Origin: Deinococcus sp. QL22
GTDB taxonomy: Bacteria > Deinococcota > Deinococci > Deinococcales > Deinococcaceae
Direction: 5' to 3'
DNA: 64,000 bases
Assembly (NCBI RefSeq): GCF_023370075.1
Contig: NZ_CP097149.1
Span: 3,098,001-3,162,000 of the forward strand
In this document: in pieces, positions 45,994 to 54,678 of the stretch
How the letters are laid out: every line of letters starts with the position of its first letter
Numbering within the stretch: position 1 is the first letter of the stretch
Program-made: the position numbers and the translations under genes
The notes under the pieces: generated by a model
Databases searched by the model: none
Told to the model about the DNA's origin: nothing
What the model saw: only the letters and a program-made list of their open reading frames with translations

Positions 45994-46344
45994 TTAAGCC
46001 GCCACCAAACGAGCTTCCAGCAGCCTCAGCTTGCTGTTCAGTTTGGCCAGCTCAATCAGGGTCTCTCGGTGGGCCCGACTGTTACCCCCCGTGGCCAAGA
46101 CTTCCGCCAACCGACGCTCCGCTTGCGTGACCTCAACTTGCAGCCCTGCCCTGACCTGTGCAAGTTCGACTGGATCACTCGGCAAGCTGGCAACCCACGC
46201 TTGCCAGGCCGCAACAGTCACCATGGAGCTGAGTCCGGCAAGAGCGGGGCGGGGCTCAGGGGAGTGAGGAATCTCATACTTCTGAGTGTAAGAGCTGGGG
46301 ACTGACTTCGAAGGCTCAAATGCCGCAACAGCAACAGAATGCAA
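45994..46344 (-). CDS. Coiled-coil hypothetical protein
   Basis: A 116-residue protein. The C-terminal half (about 58-116, LAQVRAGLQVEVTQAERRLAE then HRETLIELAKLNSKLRLLEARL) is strongly helical and heptad-like. The N-terminal part is weak, and the assumed TTG start at 46344 is uncertain; an internal ATG at 46224 would give 76 residues including the coiled coil. Unknown function. Confidence 0.5.
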   Translation of the reverse strand: MHSVAVAAFEPSKSVPSSYTQKYEIPHSPEPRPALAGLSSMVTVAAWQAWVASLPSDPVELAQVRAGLQVEVTQAERRLAEVLATGGNSRAHRETLIELAKLNSKLRLLEARLVAA

Positions 46345-46348
46345 GAAG

Positions 46349-46382
46349 GCCCCTGCCTACAGCCGAAGCTGGAGCGGGGGGC
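46349..46382. repeat. Hairpin repeat family B, copy 2
   Basis: GCCCCTGCC-tacagccgaagctggagc-GGGGGGC; same design as 45905 and 47932. Confidence 0.5.
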
Positions 46383-46552
46383 GGTTCACTGAAGAAACCG
46401 ACTCAACTTCACCTTCCCTGCCTTGTCATGCCTTCCTGTGCGCCTAAGCTTTCATGAACTGAAGTTGAAGAAACCTAAAGCTCTTGGGGGTACCCTTTGA
46501 ACAGCCACCCCTCACAACCCTCACATCTCACCGTGGCTAGAGGCTCTTTGGA

Positions 46553-47869
46553 ATGCATCTACGACTCACCCGTTCCCTGCTGGTCGGAAGCGCCCTCACC
46601 CTCGCGTTGACCGCCTGCGGTCAGCCCCCCTCGTCTGTTGCCGCCGATCCGTATGCAGGTGGAGTGAGTTATCCCTGGGCCTACACCACGTCACCGAACC
46701 AGCTCACCCCACTCAGTCTGACTGCTGGAGAGAACAACCTGTACTACGAGCCGATCCTCGCCGCCCACAACGCCTGGGGCCCCATCGAGATCGACCGCAG
46801 CAACGGCGAGCAACAAGCCGGGGACGGCAAGACGCTCACCCTCAACGGCGTCACCTTTGACCGGGGTTTTGGGACGCATGCCGGCAGCGAAATGCGTTTC
46901 GGCCTCAAAGGCACGGATGCAACCTGTACGCGCTTCACCAGCCAGATCGGCCTGGACGACGAAGTGGGCAGCAAAGGCAGCGTGGTGTTCCAAGTGTATC
47001 TGGACGGCCAGAAAGCGTATGACAGCGGCACCATGACTGGGGCGAGCCCAACCAAAACGATTGACCTCGATATTACGGGGAAACAGGAATTGCGCCTGGT
47101 GGTCACCGATGCGGGCGACGGCATCGACTTTGACCATGCGGACTGGGCCAAACCCCTGATCTCCTGCCAGGCCACCACGCCCAGCAGGCCTGCCACACTG
47201 ACGCTGAACCAGTCGGCACTTTCGGTCTACCATCTGAATACAGGCACCCTCCAAGCGACCTTTGCCAACTACAAATCCGGCCCAGTCGATATCCGATTGG
47301 TGGCCGATCCAATCCAGCCGGGGTTTAACCCTGTTCCAATCGTCCTTCAGACCAACACGCTGACCCTGAGTGGCGCGGCTTCCGAAACACATGATCTGGT
47401 GTTCGCTGCCCCCAAACCACTCGGCGCTTTCTCTTACTCATCCGCTTTTCACTTGGTGATCTCTCAGAACGGTCAACCCCTTGACCGCGTACCAGTGCAA
47501 CTGACTGAACTGCCGATCAACTTTACGGCCTCTTTTGAACCGCGTTCAGTCACTGGCCGTCCGGAAGAGGTTAAAACGGTGATACTGACCGTAACCGCCG
47601 ATCCTCCCCTCGACCGTGCCTACCCGCTGGCACTGATCTCACCGGTGTATCCCGGCGACGGTTCCCGGATTCTGTCGGTGGGGCCAGTGAGCGGAGACGG
47701 CGCACGCATGCAGGCGGAAGTGACCTTTCGATTTGGTGGCTTTTCGGGCAGCATCAGCGGGGGAGTCAATATCGGCAATAGTACGACTGGAGTTATTACG
47801 GCTGGATACCGGGATCAATTTTACAGGAGTAACCCTGAATTTGTGTTGTTCTACACGGTGATTCGTTAG
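46553..47869 (+). CDS. NPCBM-domain lipoprotein
   Basis: A 438-residue lipoprotein. The signal is followed by lipobox LTAC (Cys near 22). Residues about 60-205 form an NPCBM/NEW2 carbohydrate-binding module: LTLNGVTFDRGFGTHAGSEM, then CTRFTSQIGLDDEVGSKGSVVF and HADWAKPLISC. The C-terminal part (about 210-438) is beta-rich (Ig-like), and no catalytic domain is seen. It probably binds a surface or environmental glycan. Base composition is slightly lower in GC than the chromosome. Confidence 0.8.
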   Translation: MHLRLTRSLLVGSALTLALTACGQPPSSVAADPYAGGVSYPWAYTTSPNQLTPLSLTAGENNLYYEPILAAHNAWGPIEIDRSNGEQQAGDGKTLTLNGVTFDRGFGTHAGSEMRFGLKGTDATCTRFTSQIGLDDEVGSKGSVVFQVYLDGQKAYDSGTMTGASPTKTIDLDITGKQELRLVVTDAGDGIDFDHADWAKPLISCQATTPSRPATLTLNQSALSVYHLNTGTLQATFANYKSGPVDIRLVADPIQPGFNPVPIVLQTNTLTLSGAASETHDLVFAAPKPLGAFSYSSAFHLVISQNGQPLDRVPVQLTELPINFTASFEPRSVTGRPEEVKTVILTVTADPPLDRAYPLALISPVYPGDGSRILSVGPVSGDGARMQAEVTFRFGGFSGSISGGVNIGNSTTGVITAGYRDQFYRSNPEFVLFYTVIR

Positions 47870-47931
47870 CCGAGCGGAATGAAGCCGGGGCGAGTCTCCC
47901 GGGGCTGAAGTGCAACGTGAACAATCGAATA

Positions 47932-47965
47932 GCCCCCGCCATCCAGCCGAAGCTGGGGCGGGGGC
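47932..47965. repeat. Hairpin repeat family B, copy 3
   Basis: GCCCCCGCC-atccagccgaagctgg-GGCGGGGGC; perfect 9-bp stem. It sits between the NPCBM gene and the HNH gene. Confidence 0.55.
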
Positions 47966-48018
47966 ACTGGATTAGAGGAGACCGGGCGAGGGAAGTCACC
48001 TGAACTCCGCCTGCTGAA

Positions 48019-48759
48019 TTAAGCTGGCCTTCGAATCGGCAAGGCCTGCAACCGCATCAGGACGTCCAACCGCTCAAGCTCAGCATCCCAAACCTTGAGG
48101 TGCCGCAACACCTGTTCAGCCCTCTCCCATTCCGAATACTGAAGCAGCTGCGAGGCCATCACAGCGCTAAATTCCTTCTCAGGTGTCCCACTTTCCACGA
48201 TGGCCACAGCATCTGACCAGATATCCGCCTTCAAAACCTCATCCAGTTCGCCGCCCACCACTCTGTCCAGTTTGTGATGTAGTGTCTCCACCAGTCTGAC
48301 GATTCCTTCCCAGACCACGTCATGTTTGCCGGACAGTCGGGAGCCGAGGCGCAGGCGTTTCAAGGTGGCCCGACCCTCCTCGGTAATGGCATGCAAACGG
48401 GAACCCGAGTAAAAGAAATGCTGTGCAGGCTCATCCTCATAGGGATTGACGTATGCAGGCCCCACCACTTTGAGACGGTTGCAGTCAGCGCATGAGCAGT
48501 TGAGATTGCTCCACGTCGCCGCCAACAAAGGCTTCTCGTTTTTAGGAATGAAATGATCGACCTGCATATTGTCGATGGATCCCAGTAACGATTCACAGTA
48601 AACGCATTTCTCATGCGCTTCTAGGAACAGCGCGGCCAAGATGTCAGCAGCCCGCCATGGACGGGTGGAACGGTATTGCTCGAAATGCTCTCCCAGGGCC
48701 TGTTCCTTTTCGGGCGTGTCGAGCGATTCGGGTGGGCGGCCTCGTTGCAGTCGAATCAC
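48019..48759 (-). CDS. ptuB: HNH endonuclease, Septu PtuB-like
   Basis: A 246-residue HNH nuclease. The core is CVYCES (about 52-57), MQVDHFIPKNEKPLLAATW (about 65-83), then NLNCSCADCNRLK (about 85-97): the CxxC...DH...N...CxxC zinc/metal arrangement of the family. Its start overlaps by 4 nt the stop of an ATPase gene, the arrangement of Septu (PtuA-PtuB) phage-defence systems, where the nuclease is held inactive by the ATPase until triggered. No reverse transcriptase (retron) is adjacent. The assignment to Septu is by domain pairing. Confidence 0.78.
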   Translation of the reverse strand: MIRLQRGRPPESLDTPEKEQALGEHFEQYRSTRPWRAADILAALFLEAHEKCVYCESLLGSIDNMQVDHFIPKNEKPLLAATWSNLNCSCADCNRLKVVGPAYVNPYEDEPAQHFFYSGSRLHAITEEGRATLKRLRLGSRLSGKHDVVWEGIVRLVETLHHKLDRVVGGELDEVLKADIWSDAVAIVESGTPEKEFSAVMASQLLQYSEWERAEQVLRHLKVWDAELERLDVLMRLQALPIRRPA

Positions 48760-49832
48760 ACGCTGACTCCACCCATGGCCCTGTACTGCATGTCATAGAC
48801 CCTCCGGAGGGGATTGGTCGGATGGAGCATGGTCATGAGATGCTCATACGGTGCCTGAGCAGCAGCAAGGTCATCGCTGTCAAGAGCGTCATTAAACTCC
48901 TGTTCTATCCGTTGACGCTCCTGCGAGAGGGTGTCTTCAATCCCCATCACATCCCGCAAGATCTCCTCGATACTCCAGCCCTGAAAGCCGTAGGACTCCG
49001 GCTTGGGAAAAATCTTTTTGATCTGCGGAAGACCATTTGTCCCACTCTCCAGCACGACCAACTGATGCTCGCTCAATCCCTGAATGATGTGGGGACTGTG
49101 CGTAGTCGCGATGATTTGCGCACGCGGCACAATTTCCTGAATCAAGCTTAGGATTTTGTTTTGCCAAGTTGGATGCAGATGTACGTCAATTTCATCAATA
49201 AGAATACAGCCATCAAACTCTTCCGCAGCCTGTTGGCCACGGGAATAATACTCAACTCCGAGAACGATGCCAAAAAGCAACATATAAGCACTCTGGAAAC
49301 CACTTGAAGTCTGATCGTAGGAGAGGGGTCCTGTTGGGGTCTCAATGAGAACATCGAAATTTCTATTGATCTCCAGAAACCGGTAGCGTGGATCAAGAAT
49401 AGAAAATATTTTTTTGCATAGATTGTAATTGCTTGCACTCTGAGGATCTTCAATCCAACCCTTTGTTTCAAAGTAGTCCATATGGACAAACCAGTGTTTA
49501 AAAATGTACCCCATGTTGGAAAAATTCGAGGTATCCGGGGGGGAATTGTTAGGGGTGTAACGCTGATCGTAAGGCTGTAATGACTGAATTCCTATCTGCG
49601 GGAGGTTTCTGTAGGGCTGAAAGTGAATGAGTTTGCCATCACTTCCCATCCCGCGCATTGTCACAGTGTGCAGTTCTCCAGAGGATCCAAAGCGCTGTTG
49701 AGCGAGAAACGTCAAAAGTCTAGATTTTCCAACTCCATTTGTCCCGGCAATGACGGTAACACCTGGTGGCAACTGGAGTGAAAAATCTTTAAACGGTGGA
49801 AAATCCAGTCTCGTAATCGACTCGAACTGCAT
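48756..49832 (-). CDS. ptuA: AAA ATPase, Septu PtuA-like
   Basis: A 358-residue SMC/Rad50-like AAA (AAA_15/21) ATPase. Walker A is AGTNGVGKS (about 29-37); Walker B is GCILIDEIDVHLHPTWQ; the switch His is IATTHSPHII. There is no long coiled coil. ATG 49832 fits the family start (GAGG 8 nt upstream); ATG 49883, with a stronger GGAGG 5 nt upstream, would add 17 residues. It is coupled to the HNH nuclease gene. Parts are clearly more AT-rich than the chromosome, a sign of transfer. Confidence 0.78.
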   Translation of the reverse strand: MQFESITRLDFPPFKDFSLQLPPGVTVIAGTNGVGKSRLLTFLAQQRFGSSGELHTVTMRGMGSDGKLIHFQPYRNLPQIGIQSLQPYDQRYTPNNSPPDTSNFSNMGYIFKHWFVHMDYFETKGWIEDPQSASNYNLCKKIFSILDPRYRFLEINRNFDVLIETPTGPLSYDQTSSGFQSAYMLLFGIVLGVEYYSRGQQAAEEFDGCILIDEIDVHLHPTWQNKILSLIQEIVPRAQIIATTHSPHIIQGLSEHQLVVLESGTNGLPQIKKIFPKPESYGFQGWSIEEILRDVMGIEDTLSQERQRIEQEFNDALDSDDLAAAQAPYEHLMTMLHPTNPLRRVYDMQYRAMGGVSV

Positions 49833-49961
49833 AGGAAGCACCTCACTGCCTAGCAGAGTAAGGGGTGGCAGACTCAATTGCATACGTACCTCCGGCAGCA
49901 AGCAGCCGCCAGACTCTCTTGTGGGCCGACGGCTGTCTCCGTGATGGGGTGCTTTCAGAGC
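49833..49961. other. Short gap between Septu and the prophage operon
   Basis: Holds the Septu ribosome-binding sites. No gene seen. Confidence 0.4.
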
Positions 49962-50044
49962 TCAGTATTCGTAGCCCGTCACAGACACCAGCACATAGCC
50001 CACGGCCGCCGCCGCCCCTTTTCGAGCTTGACTTTGTAGGCCAT
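49962..50044 (-). pseudogene. Short or frameshifted last gene of the phage operon
   Basis: GGAGGG precedes an ATG at 50044 by 3-4 nt. The frame reads MAYKVKLEKG and then RRRPWAMCWCL before a stop at 49979. In another frame the same DNA reads AAAAVGYVLVSVTGYEY to a stop at 49962, a better-looking hydrophobic tail. Either the gene is very short or a frameshift at AAAAGGGG separates the two halves. Confidence 0.3.
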
Positions 50045-50053
50045 AAGCCCTCC

Positions 50054-50467
50054 TTACTTGAGCCAGATCGACACAGGACGAATCCCAGTGCTGGGGCGGT
50101 AGGCCAGCACCGCCGCGTTGATCACGGTGCCGTCCTCGAACCGCACCCGCACCTGAGTGCCCGGCAGCAGGTTTGGCACGTTGCACGACCAGCGCAGACC
50201 CACGGAGATCTTCTCGGACTTGCACCAGGCCTGCGCCACGGCGTCGAGGCGCAGCGTGTCCGACGTGTCGATGGTCAGCGCGGGGCCGTCCGTGGGCTTG
50301 GTCGGGTCGCCGGTGAGGGCGTCCGGGCCGGGATTGGCCAGCACCAGGCTGGAGCCGTCGCGGGTAAGCGTGGCCCCCTCATTGGGCTGGAGCAGTTGGG
50401 CCACCGGGGCACAGGAAGCAAGGGCGAGCGAGCACAGCAACAAGCACTGAAACAAGGTTTTTTTCAT
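50054..50467 (-). CDS. Phage-encoded lipoprotein
   Basis: A 137-residue protein with a lipobox LASC (Cys near 19) after KKTLFQCLLLCSLALASC. The rest is a small beta-rich domain (RWSCNVPNLLPGTQVRVRFEDGTVIN). In phages such lipoproteins often block superinfection or assist lysis (spanin-like), but I cannot assign this one. AGGAG precedes the ATG. It sits near the 3' end of the late operon. Confidence 0.65.
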   Translation of the reverse strand: MKKTLFQCLLLCSLALASCAPVAQLLQPNEGATLTRDGSSLVLANPGPDALTGDPTKPTDGPALTIDTSDTLRLDAVAQAWCKSEKISVGLRWSCNVPNLLPGTQVRVRFEDGTVINAAVLAYRPSTGIRPVSIWLK

Positions 50468-50514
50468 GGGAGTTCTCCTGTCGAAAGATCAGTGAAGAGG
50501 CAAGGGCGAGTGGA

Positions 50515-51285
50515 TTACAGTCGGCCTGCCTTGATGTCCAGCAGCACCCCGTTCAGGCGCTGGCGACCAGCGTTGGAAACGTACCCGTCGCCGTCCAGCA
50601 GCTCCGGCGCGAGGCGAACGGCTTCCGTCAGGAAACGTTCCGCCAAACCTTTCGGCACGCCGCTGGGAAAGGCGCTCGTCAGCAAGCCGATTGCCACCTC
50701 CAGCAGCGGCGAGGAAATCAGCCCCGTCATGGCACCCATCGCCGCGCTGCCCAGATTGCCGCCCAGCAGACGTGCACCCTCAGGCAGGCCATTGAGGAAG
50801 GGTGTGGGAATAGCCTCCACTCCAGAGGGGCGCAGCGCCTCCTGCTCAACTCCCCCTGACGCGGCCGCCTCATCGCTTTGGCCGCGCGCCGACTCCGTTG
50901 CCAGCACATTGGCCTTGGTGTTGGCCTGCACGCGCATCAGGTAGTCGCCGTTGGCCTTGACCCACCCCACGAGCGCCGAAATCACCGCAGGCCAGAGCGG
51001 ATCAGTCCCACTGGACAGGGCCGCTTGAATGATGGTCAGACCGAGCGCAATGACGATGCTCAACACCGCACTGATCAGCACGGTGGTGGGGCCTTCGGTT
51101 CGCCCTAATTTTTTCGCGACTGCCGTTAGGGGCGTGACCAGCCAGCCCGTGAGCGCAGTGATGATGACGGTCACAATGGCGGTGTATTCGGCGGGAATGC
51201 CTGCAGGCAGGCCAAGGGACTGCGCGAAAGCCGTGGGCAGCAGCGTCACCACGAACAGGAACAACACAGCGATGATCGGATTCAT
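50515..51285 (-). CDS. Phage membrane protein, possible holin-like
   Basis: A 256-residue protein with membrane segments at about 3-20, 33-55 and 70-92 (an N-terminal signal-like helix, then IVTVIITALTGWLV). The remaining ~150 residues are hydrophilic to amphipathic (LPEGARLLGGNLGSAAMGAMTG). Membrane location beside the lysis genes suggests a holin or antiholin, but its size is large. Start 51285 has GGAG 8 nt upstream. Confidence 0.6.
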   Translation of the reverse strand: MNPIIAVLFLFVVTLLPTAFAQSLGLPAGIPAEYTAIVTVIITALTGWLVTPLTAVAKKLGRTEGPTTVLISAVLSIVIALGLTIIQAALSSGTDPLWPAVISALVGWVKANGDYLMRVQANTKANVLATESARGQSDEAAASGGVEQEALRPSGVEAIPTPFLNGLPEGARLLGGNLGSAAMGAMTGLISSPLLEVAIGLLTSAFPSGVPKGLAERFLTEAVRLAPELLDGDGYVSNAGRQRLNGVLLDIKAGRL

Positions 51286-51393
51286 AAGCACACTCCAAGG
51301 GCGCGGCCCCACCGTGAAGGCAGGGCCGGAAGGGGGTGGATTTTCAGCGTCTAGTGACGCAGCAGGCCTGATGGAACAGGGCCGAAACAGGTG

Positions 51394-52998
51394 TTAGAAG
51401 CGTCTGCCGACCGACTGATTGTTGGCGTGCGCTAAGGCCCACCACTCGGCTAGAGCAGCCTTGCCGCCGTCCTTAACCATCAGACGTTTCAGGTTGTCTT
51501 TGCCGCTGCCGCCATAGGTCTTCAGGTCGGCAGGCAGGGCCAGCGGGCCTTCGGTGGTGGCGTTAAACTCCACGTTCCGATTGAACAGGATGGCGTCGAA
51601 GATTGGCAGGCCATTGTCGGTGGCCAGTCTGCGCCGCTCCTCGTAGTTGGTCATCTGGAAGTACGCGCTCGGCCCGCCTGCCCACGGCACGCCCTCAATG
51701 TGGCGGTCGGTGAGGTAGCTACGGTTGGCGTCCCACTCACAGTGGTGGCCGCCCTGCTGCGACCAGATGGCGCGGAAGCCGATCCCCCAGTTGCGCCGAA
51801 GCACCATGTCGTGCGGGTTGCGGGCGTGAATGTTGTCCACGCCTTCGATCAACCCACTCGTGCCGCTGTACTCGGTTTTGCTGGGGTCTTGCGGACTGGT
51901 GGGGTTGCTGATCACCTGATTGGAGCCGTTGTAACTCTTGCTCACCCCCGGCACGTAGTCGTGATCAGGCCCGCCCGTGTTGACCACGAAGTTGTCTTGC
52001 ACCACCAGCGGGTCACTGGACAGGCCCGAGGTTTCCTGAAAGGCCAGTCCGTCTTCAACCGTGTAGCCAAGGTCAGCCGTGCAAAGGTTCCATTCCACGA
52101 TGCCGGGGACGTTCAGCACCTTCCCCAGTCGCAGGTAGTTGGACACCTCGCGTCCAATCACGCCGCCGGTGGCTTTGCGCCGGGCATTGTTTTCATGGGT
52201 GGACACCCACAGGCTGCGAATGTATCCGCCTTTGCCGTCACTCATGCGGCCGTCAGGGTTGTGGAGGTGGTTGCGGTAGAGCCGGAAGCGGTCGCCCTTG
52301 CTCGGGTTCCCGGCAAACTGACGGGCCAGAGGATTGCCTTCGCTATAGCCACTTAGGAAGAGGCCCTGACCGATGCCAAACACATCGTTATGGTGCCAGT
52401 CAATGTCCATGAACTCCTGAAGGTCGAAGAACCTCGCGGGTGGCTGGCCTGCTCTGATGGGGGGCAGCATCCGGTAGGAACTGTCTTTGCCTCTCAATCG
52501 CGACCGCCACCCAGAGAACATTGGCCCGCGTGACACGGCCACCACGTTGTCGAAGGACGGCAGAACCGTGTTGGCAGGCAACGTGAAGCACGGCCCCTCG
52601 CCTTCGTTCCAGAAGTAGCGCCCTTCCAGATTGTCAGTCGGTTTGACCTTGATGGCGCTTTCCCAGACTTTGCCTTTGGGCAGTTCCGGCAGGGTGGGCC
52701 GCAGCCGCACTGGGGGAATGCTGGGCATCGGAATGTTGGGCGGTGTCGGCACCACCACAAGCGGCGGGGGTGGGGGCAGCACCACGACTGGAGGCGGATC
52801 GGGAACGACAATCACGGGGGGTTCCGGCGTGACTACCGGAGGCGGCAGCGGCGTCACCACGGGTGCAGGGGCAGGCGTGGCCACCAATGCGGGCGTCATG
52901 GCCAACGACAACGACACAGTCAGGGTCAAGGTGTCGCCGTTCGACAAGGTGCCCATATAGGTGCCGTCGGGCTGCAGAATCAAGGGAATATTGGTCAT
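51394..52998 (-). CDS. Phage spike-like protein with polyproline stalk
   Basis: A 534-residue protein. Residues about 1-30 form a small strand-rich cap (LILQPDGTYMGTLSNGD). About 35-105 is a proline/valine repeat (PVVTPLPPPVVTPEPP, PDPPPVVVLPPPPPL), a stiff linker. The rest (about 110-534) is rich in Asn, Gly and aromatic residues with repeated turns, like a parallel beta-helix (DIHARNPHDMVLRRNWGIGF). Such layouts occur in tail spikes or in secreted glycan-binding or -cleaving proteins. Its place after the endolysin is unusual for a tail spike, so a lytic or receptor-modifying role is also possible. Confidence 0.6.
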   Translation of the reverse strand: MTNIPLILQPDGTYMGTLSNGDTLTLTVSLSLAMTPALVATPAPAPVVTPLPPPVVTPEPPVIVVPDPPPVVVLPPPPPLVVVPTPPNIPMPSIPPVRLRPTLPELPKGKVWESAIKVKPTDNLEGRYFWNEGEGPCFTLPANTVLPSFDNVVAVSRGPMFSGWRSRLRGKDSSYRMLPPIRAGQPPARFFDLQEFMDIDWHHNDVFGIGQGLFLSGYSEGNPLARQFAGNPSKGDRFRLYRNHLHNPDGRMSDGKGGYIRSLWVSTHENNARRKATGGVIGREVSNYLRLGKVLNVPGIVEWNLCTADLGYTVEDGLAFQETSGLSSDPLVVQDNFVVNTGGPDHDYVPGVSKSYNGSNQVISNPTSPQDPSKTEYSGTSGLIEGVDNIHARNPHDMVLRRNWGIGFRAIWSQQGGHHCEWDANRSYLTDRHIEGVPWAGGPSAYFQMTNYEERRRLATDNGLPIFDAILFNRNVEFNATTEGPLALPADLKTYGGSGKDNLKRLMVKDGGKAALAEWWALAHANNQSVGRRF

Positions 52999-53013
52999 GG
53001 CAGTCTCCTCGCG

Positions 53014-53730
53014 TCAGTGACCGACGCCGGGGGGCAGGGCGGGAATGACCGGCATGGGCTCACGGCTGTTCAGGTACACGCGCACCGTTTCCGTGCGGGC
53101 GTCGATGCTCAGGTCGTGTTCGGGACGTTGCACCAGTTGCCCGGTAATCTCTATGTCGTTGACCAGCACGCGGGTCGTCGGTGCCCCTCGCAAGGCCTGC
53201 AGCGAGGCCAGCGTCCGCTTCGCGTCACGGGCGTACAGCCAATACTCGGGCGGGTGGTAATGCTCACGGACAAACGCTTCGCAGGCCTGACGGTTCTTGA
53301 TGTGCGCGCTCGGCCAGTGGTTCGGGGCGAGCACCACGCCTGCCTTCTTGACGTAGAAGTGGAGGTGCGCGGCCATGTCCAGCTTCGCGCCCTTGCCGAT
53401 CTGCCCAATCAGGTCGCCGCCCCTGACCAGTTGGCCTACCTTGACGTGAATGTCCCGCAGATGCCAGTAACCGGAAATGCTGCCGTCGCCGTGCAGGATT
53501 TCCACAATGCCGCCGATGTAGGCATCCCACATGGTGGCCACCACGCGGCCTGAATCTGCGCCGTGCACCGGGTCGCCCAGATCGGTGTTGCCGCCGGTGA
53601 CGGCATTGAGGTCGATGGCAGGATGAACGGAGCCCAGGGCGGCGTAATAGGCAGGATCGAGCCAGCCGCAACTGGGCTGCACGGTGTAGCGGGTGGTGGG
53701 GGTATCCAGCGTGGGCCAGAATGCGGTCAC
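53014..53730 (-). CDS. M23 peptidase endolysin
   Basis: A 238-residue protein. The LytM/M23 metallopeptidase motifs are HPAIDLN (about 37-43) and AAHLHFYVKK (about 120-129), giving the H...D and HxH zinc ligands. It has no signal peptide, so it should need a holin to reach the wall. The C-terminal ~90 residues form a separate domain, possibly for wall binding. Its start overlaps the stop of the upstream membrane gene by 4 nt, linking it to the lysis cassette. Confidence 0.82.
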   Translation of the reverse strand: MTAFWPTLDTPTTRYTVQPSCGWLDPAYYAALGSVHPAIDLNAVTGGNTDLGDPVHGADSGRVVATMWDAYIGGIVEILHGDGSISGYWHLRDIHVKVGQLVRGGDLIGQIGKGAKLDMAAHLHFYVKKAGVVLAPNHWPSAHIKNRQACEAFVREHYHPPEYWLYARDAKRTLASLQALRGAPTTRVLVNDIEITGQLVQRPEHDLSIDARTETVRVYLNSREPMPVIPALPPGVGH

Positions 53731-54266
53731 GAGTCTCCTTCATACCGGGCAAGCTTTGCCCTCAAGTGGGCGTTGTCCGCCAGAGCGTCATCTCGTTCCT
53801 GCCGCGTCTGCACCAGCTGGTCTTGTTCATTCGGGCGGGTGATGACCCGCACTGGAATCAGCGTGAGCACCAACAGCAGGACACCGTTGATCAGCGTGAA
53901 GGGCAGCCGTTCGGTGACTGAGATGCCCAGCCAGAAGCCGAGCGCCACCACCTGCAGGGAGAGCCCCACATACATCAGGGGGCTCATGGCCCGCACGGCC
54001 ACCAGCGCGACCAGGCACAGCACCGCGATCCCCTCAATCCAGAGCACCGTGATCCGCCAGTCATCCTTCAGGGTCATGCGGCCCAATTCCCCCGCCACGC
54101 CGGACGCAATCACGCAGGCAGCGAAGAAGCCGATGAGGATCAGGCCGAGCAGGACATGCCACACGCGCAGCTTGGGCGGCTGCAGGGGATTGTGTGCGCG
54201 CAGGAAGCGGCTGGTGCGCTCAGAGCGTCGATTCGTCGGGTGGTGTGGGTTTGCTTTGCTGGTCAT
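53727..54266 (-). CDS. Phage multi-pass membrane protein
   Basis: A 179-residue protein with four predicted membrane segments (about 37-57, 70-85, 92-108, 118-136), then a hydrophilic coiled tail (QTRQERDDALADNAHLRAKLARYEGDS). Start 54266 has GGGAGGG upstream. It overlaps the previous gene by 47 nt. It lies between a one- or two-pass membrane protein and the M23 endolysin, so a holin or antiholin/spanin role is likely but unproven. Confidence 0.65.
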   Translation of the reverse strand: MTSKANPHHPTNRRSERTSRFLRAHNPLQPPKLRVWHVLLGLILIGFFAACVIASGVAGELGRMTLKDDWRITVLWIEGIAVLCLVALVAVRAMSPLMYVGLSLQVVALGFWLGISVTERLPFTLINGVLLLVLTLIPVRVITRPNEQDQLVQTRQERDDALADNAHLRAKLARYEGDS

Positions 54267-54669
54267 CAGGCGGCCCTCCCTTGTTGTGTTTCGCAGCAAT
54301 GTCTGCCAGTTTCTTGAGGCCCCCGGTGGCCATTGACCCGGCCCACTCGAGAAGCGTTTGCCTGCCATTGGCCCGAATCCAGTCCCACACGGCTGGCCCG
54401 ATGACGCCCGCGACCGCTGCCACAAACCCGACACCCTCGAAGGTGCGAAGCGCCGGAAAGCGGGCGGCCACCATCAGTGCTGTGAACGTGCCGGTGAAAC
54501 TGGCGATCAGGATTTCGGGGATGAGACTCGTCCACGGGCTGAGCGGCAGGTTGCGGCTCTTCTGGGCATTGCGTTCCCGCCAGGTCATGAGCAGGGACAT
54601 GACGGCCCCCATGCCTGCCGCGTACAGCACCAGGTACCAGTCCACGGCAGCAAAAATAGATTGAGTCAC
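54220..54669 (-). CDS. Phage holin-like membrane protein
   Basis: A 149-residue protein with segments at about 10-27, 48-68 and 80-96. WRERNAQKSRNLPL is a basic loop and KKLADIAAKHNKGGPPDD a charged tail. Three-segment architecture plus place in the lysis block suggests a class I holin. It is translated just upstream of, and overlapping, the gene at 53727. Confidence 0.65.
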   Translation of the reverse strand: MTQSIFAAVDWYLVLYAAGMGAVMSLLMTWRERNAQKSRNLPLSPWTSLIPEILIASFTGTFTALMVAARFPALRTFEGVGFVAAVAGVIGPAVWDWIRANGRQTLLEWAGSMATGGLKKLADIAAKHNKGGPPDDQQSKPTPPDESTL

Positions 54670-54678
54670 GGCCCCTCC

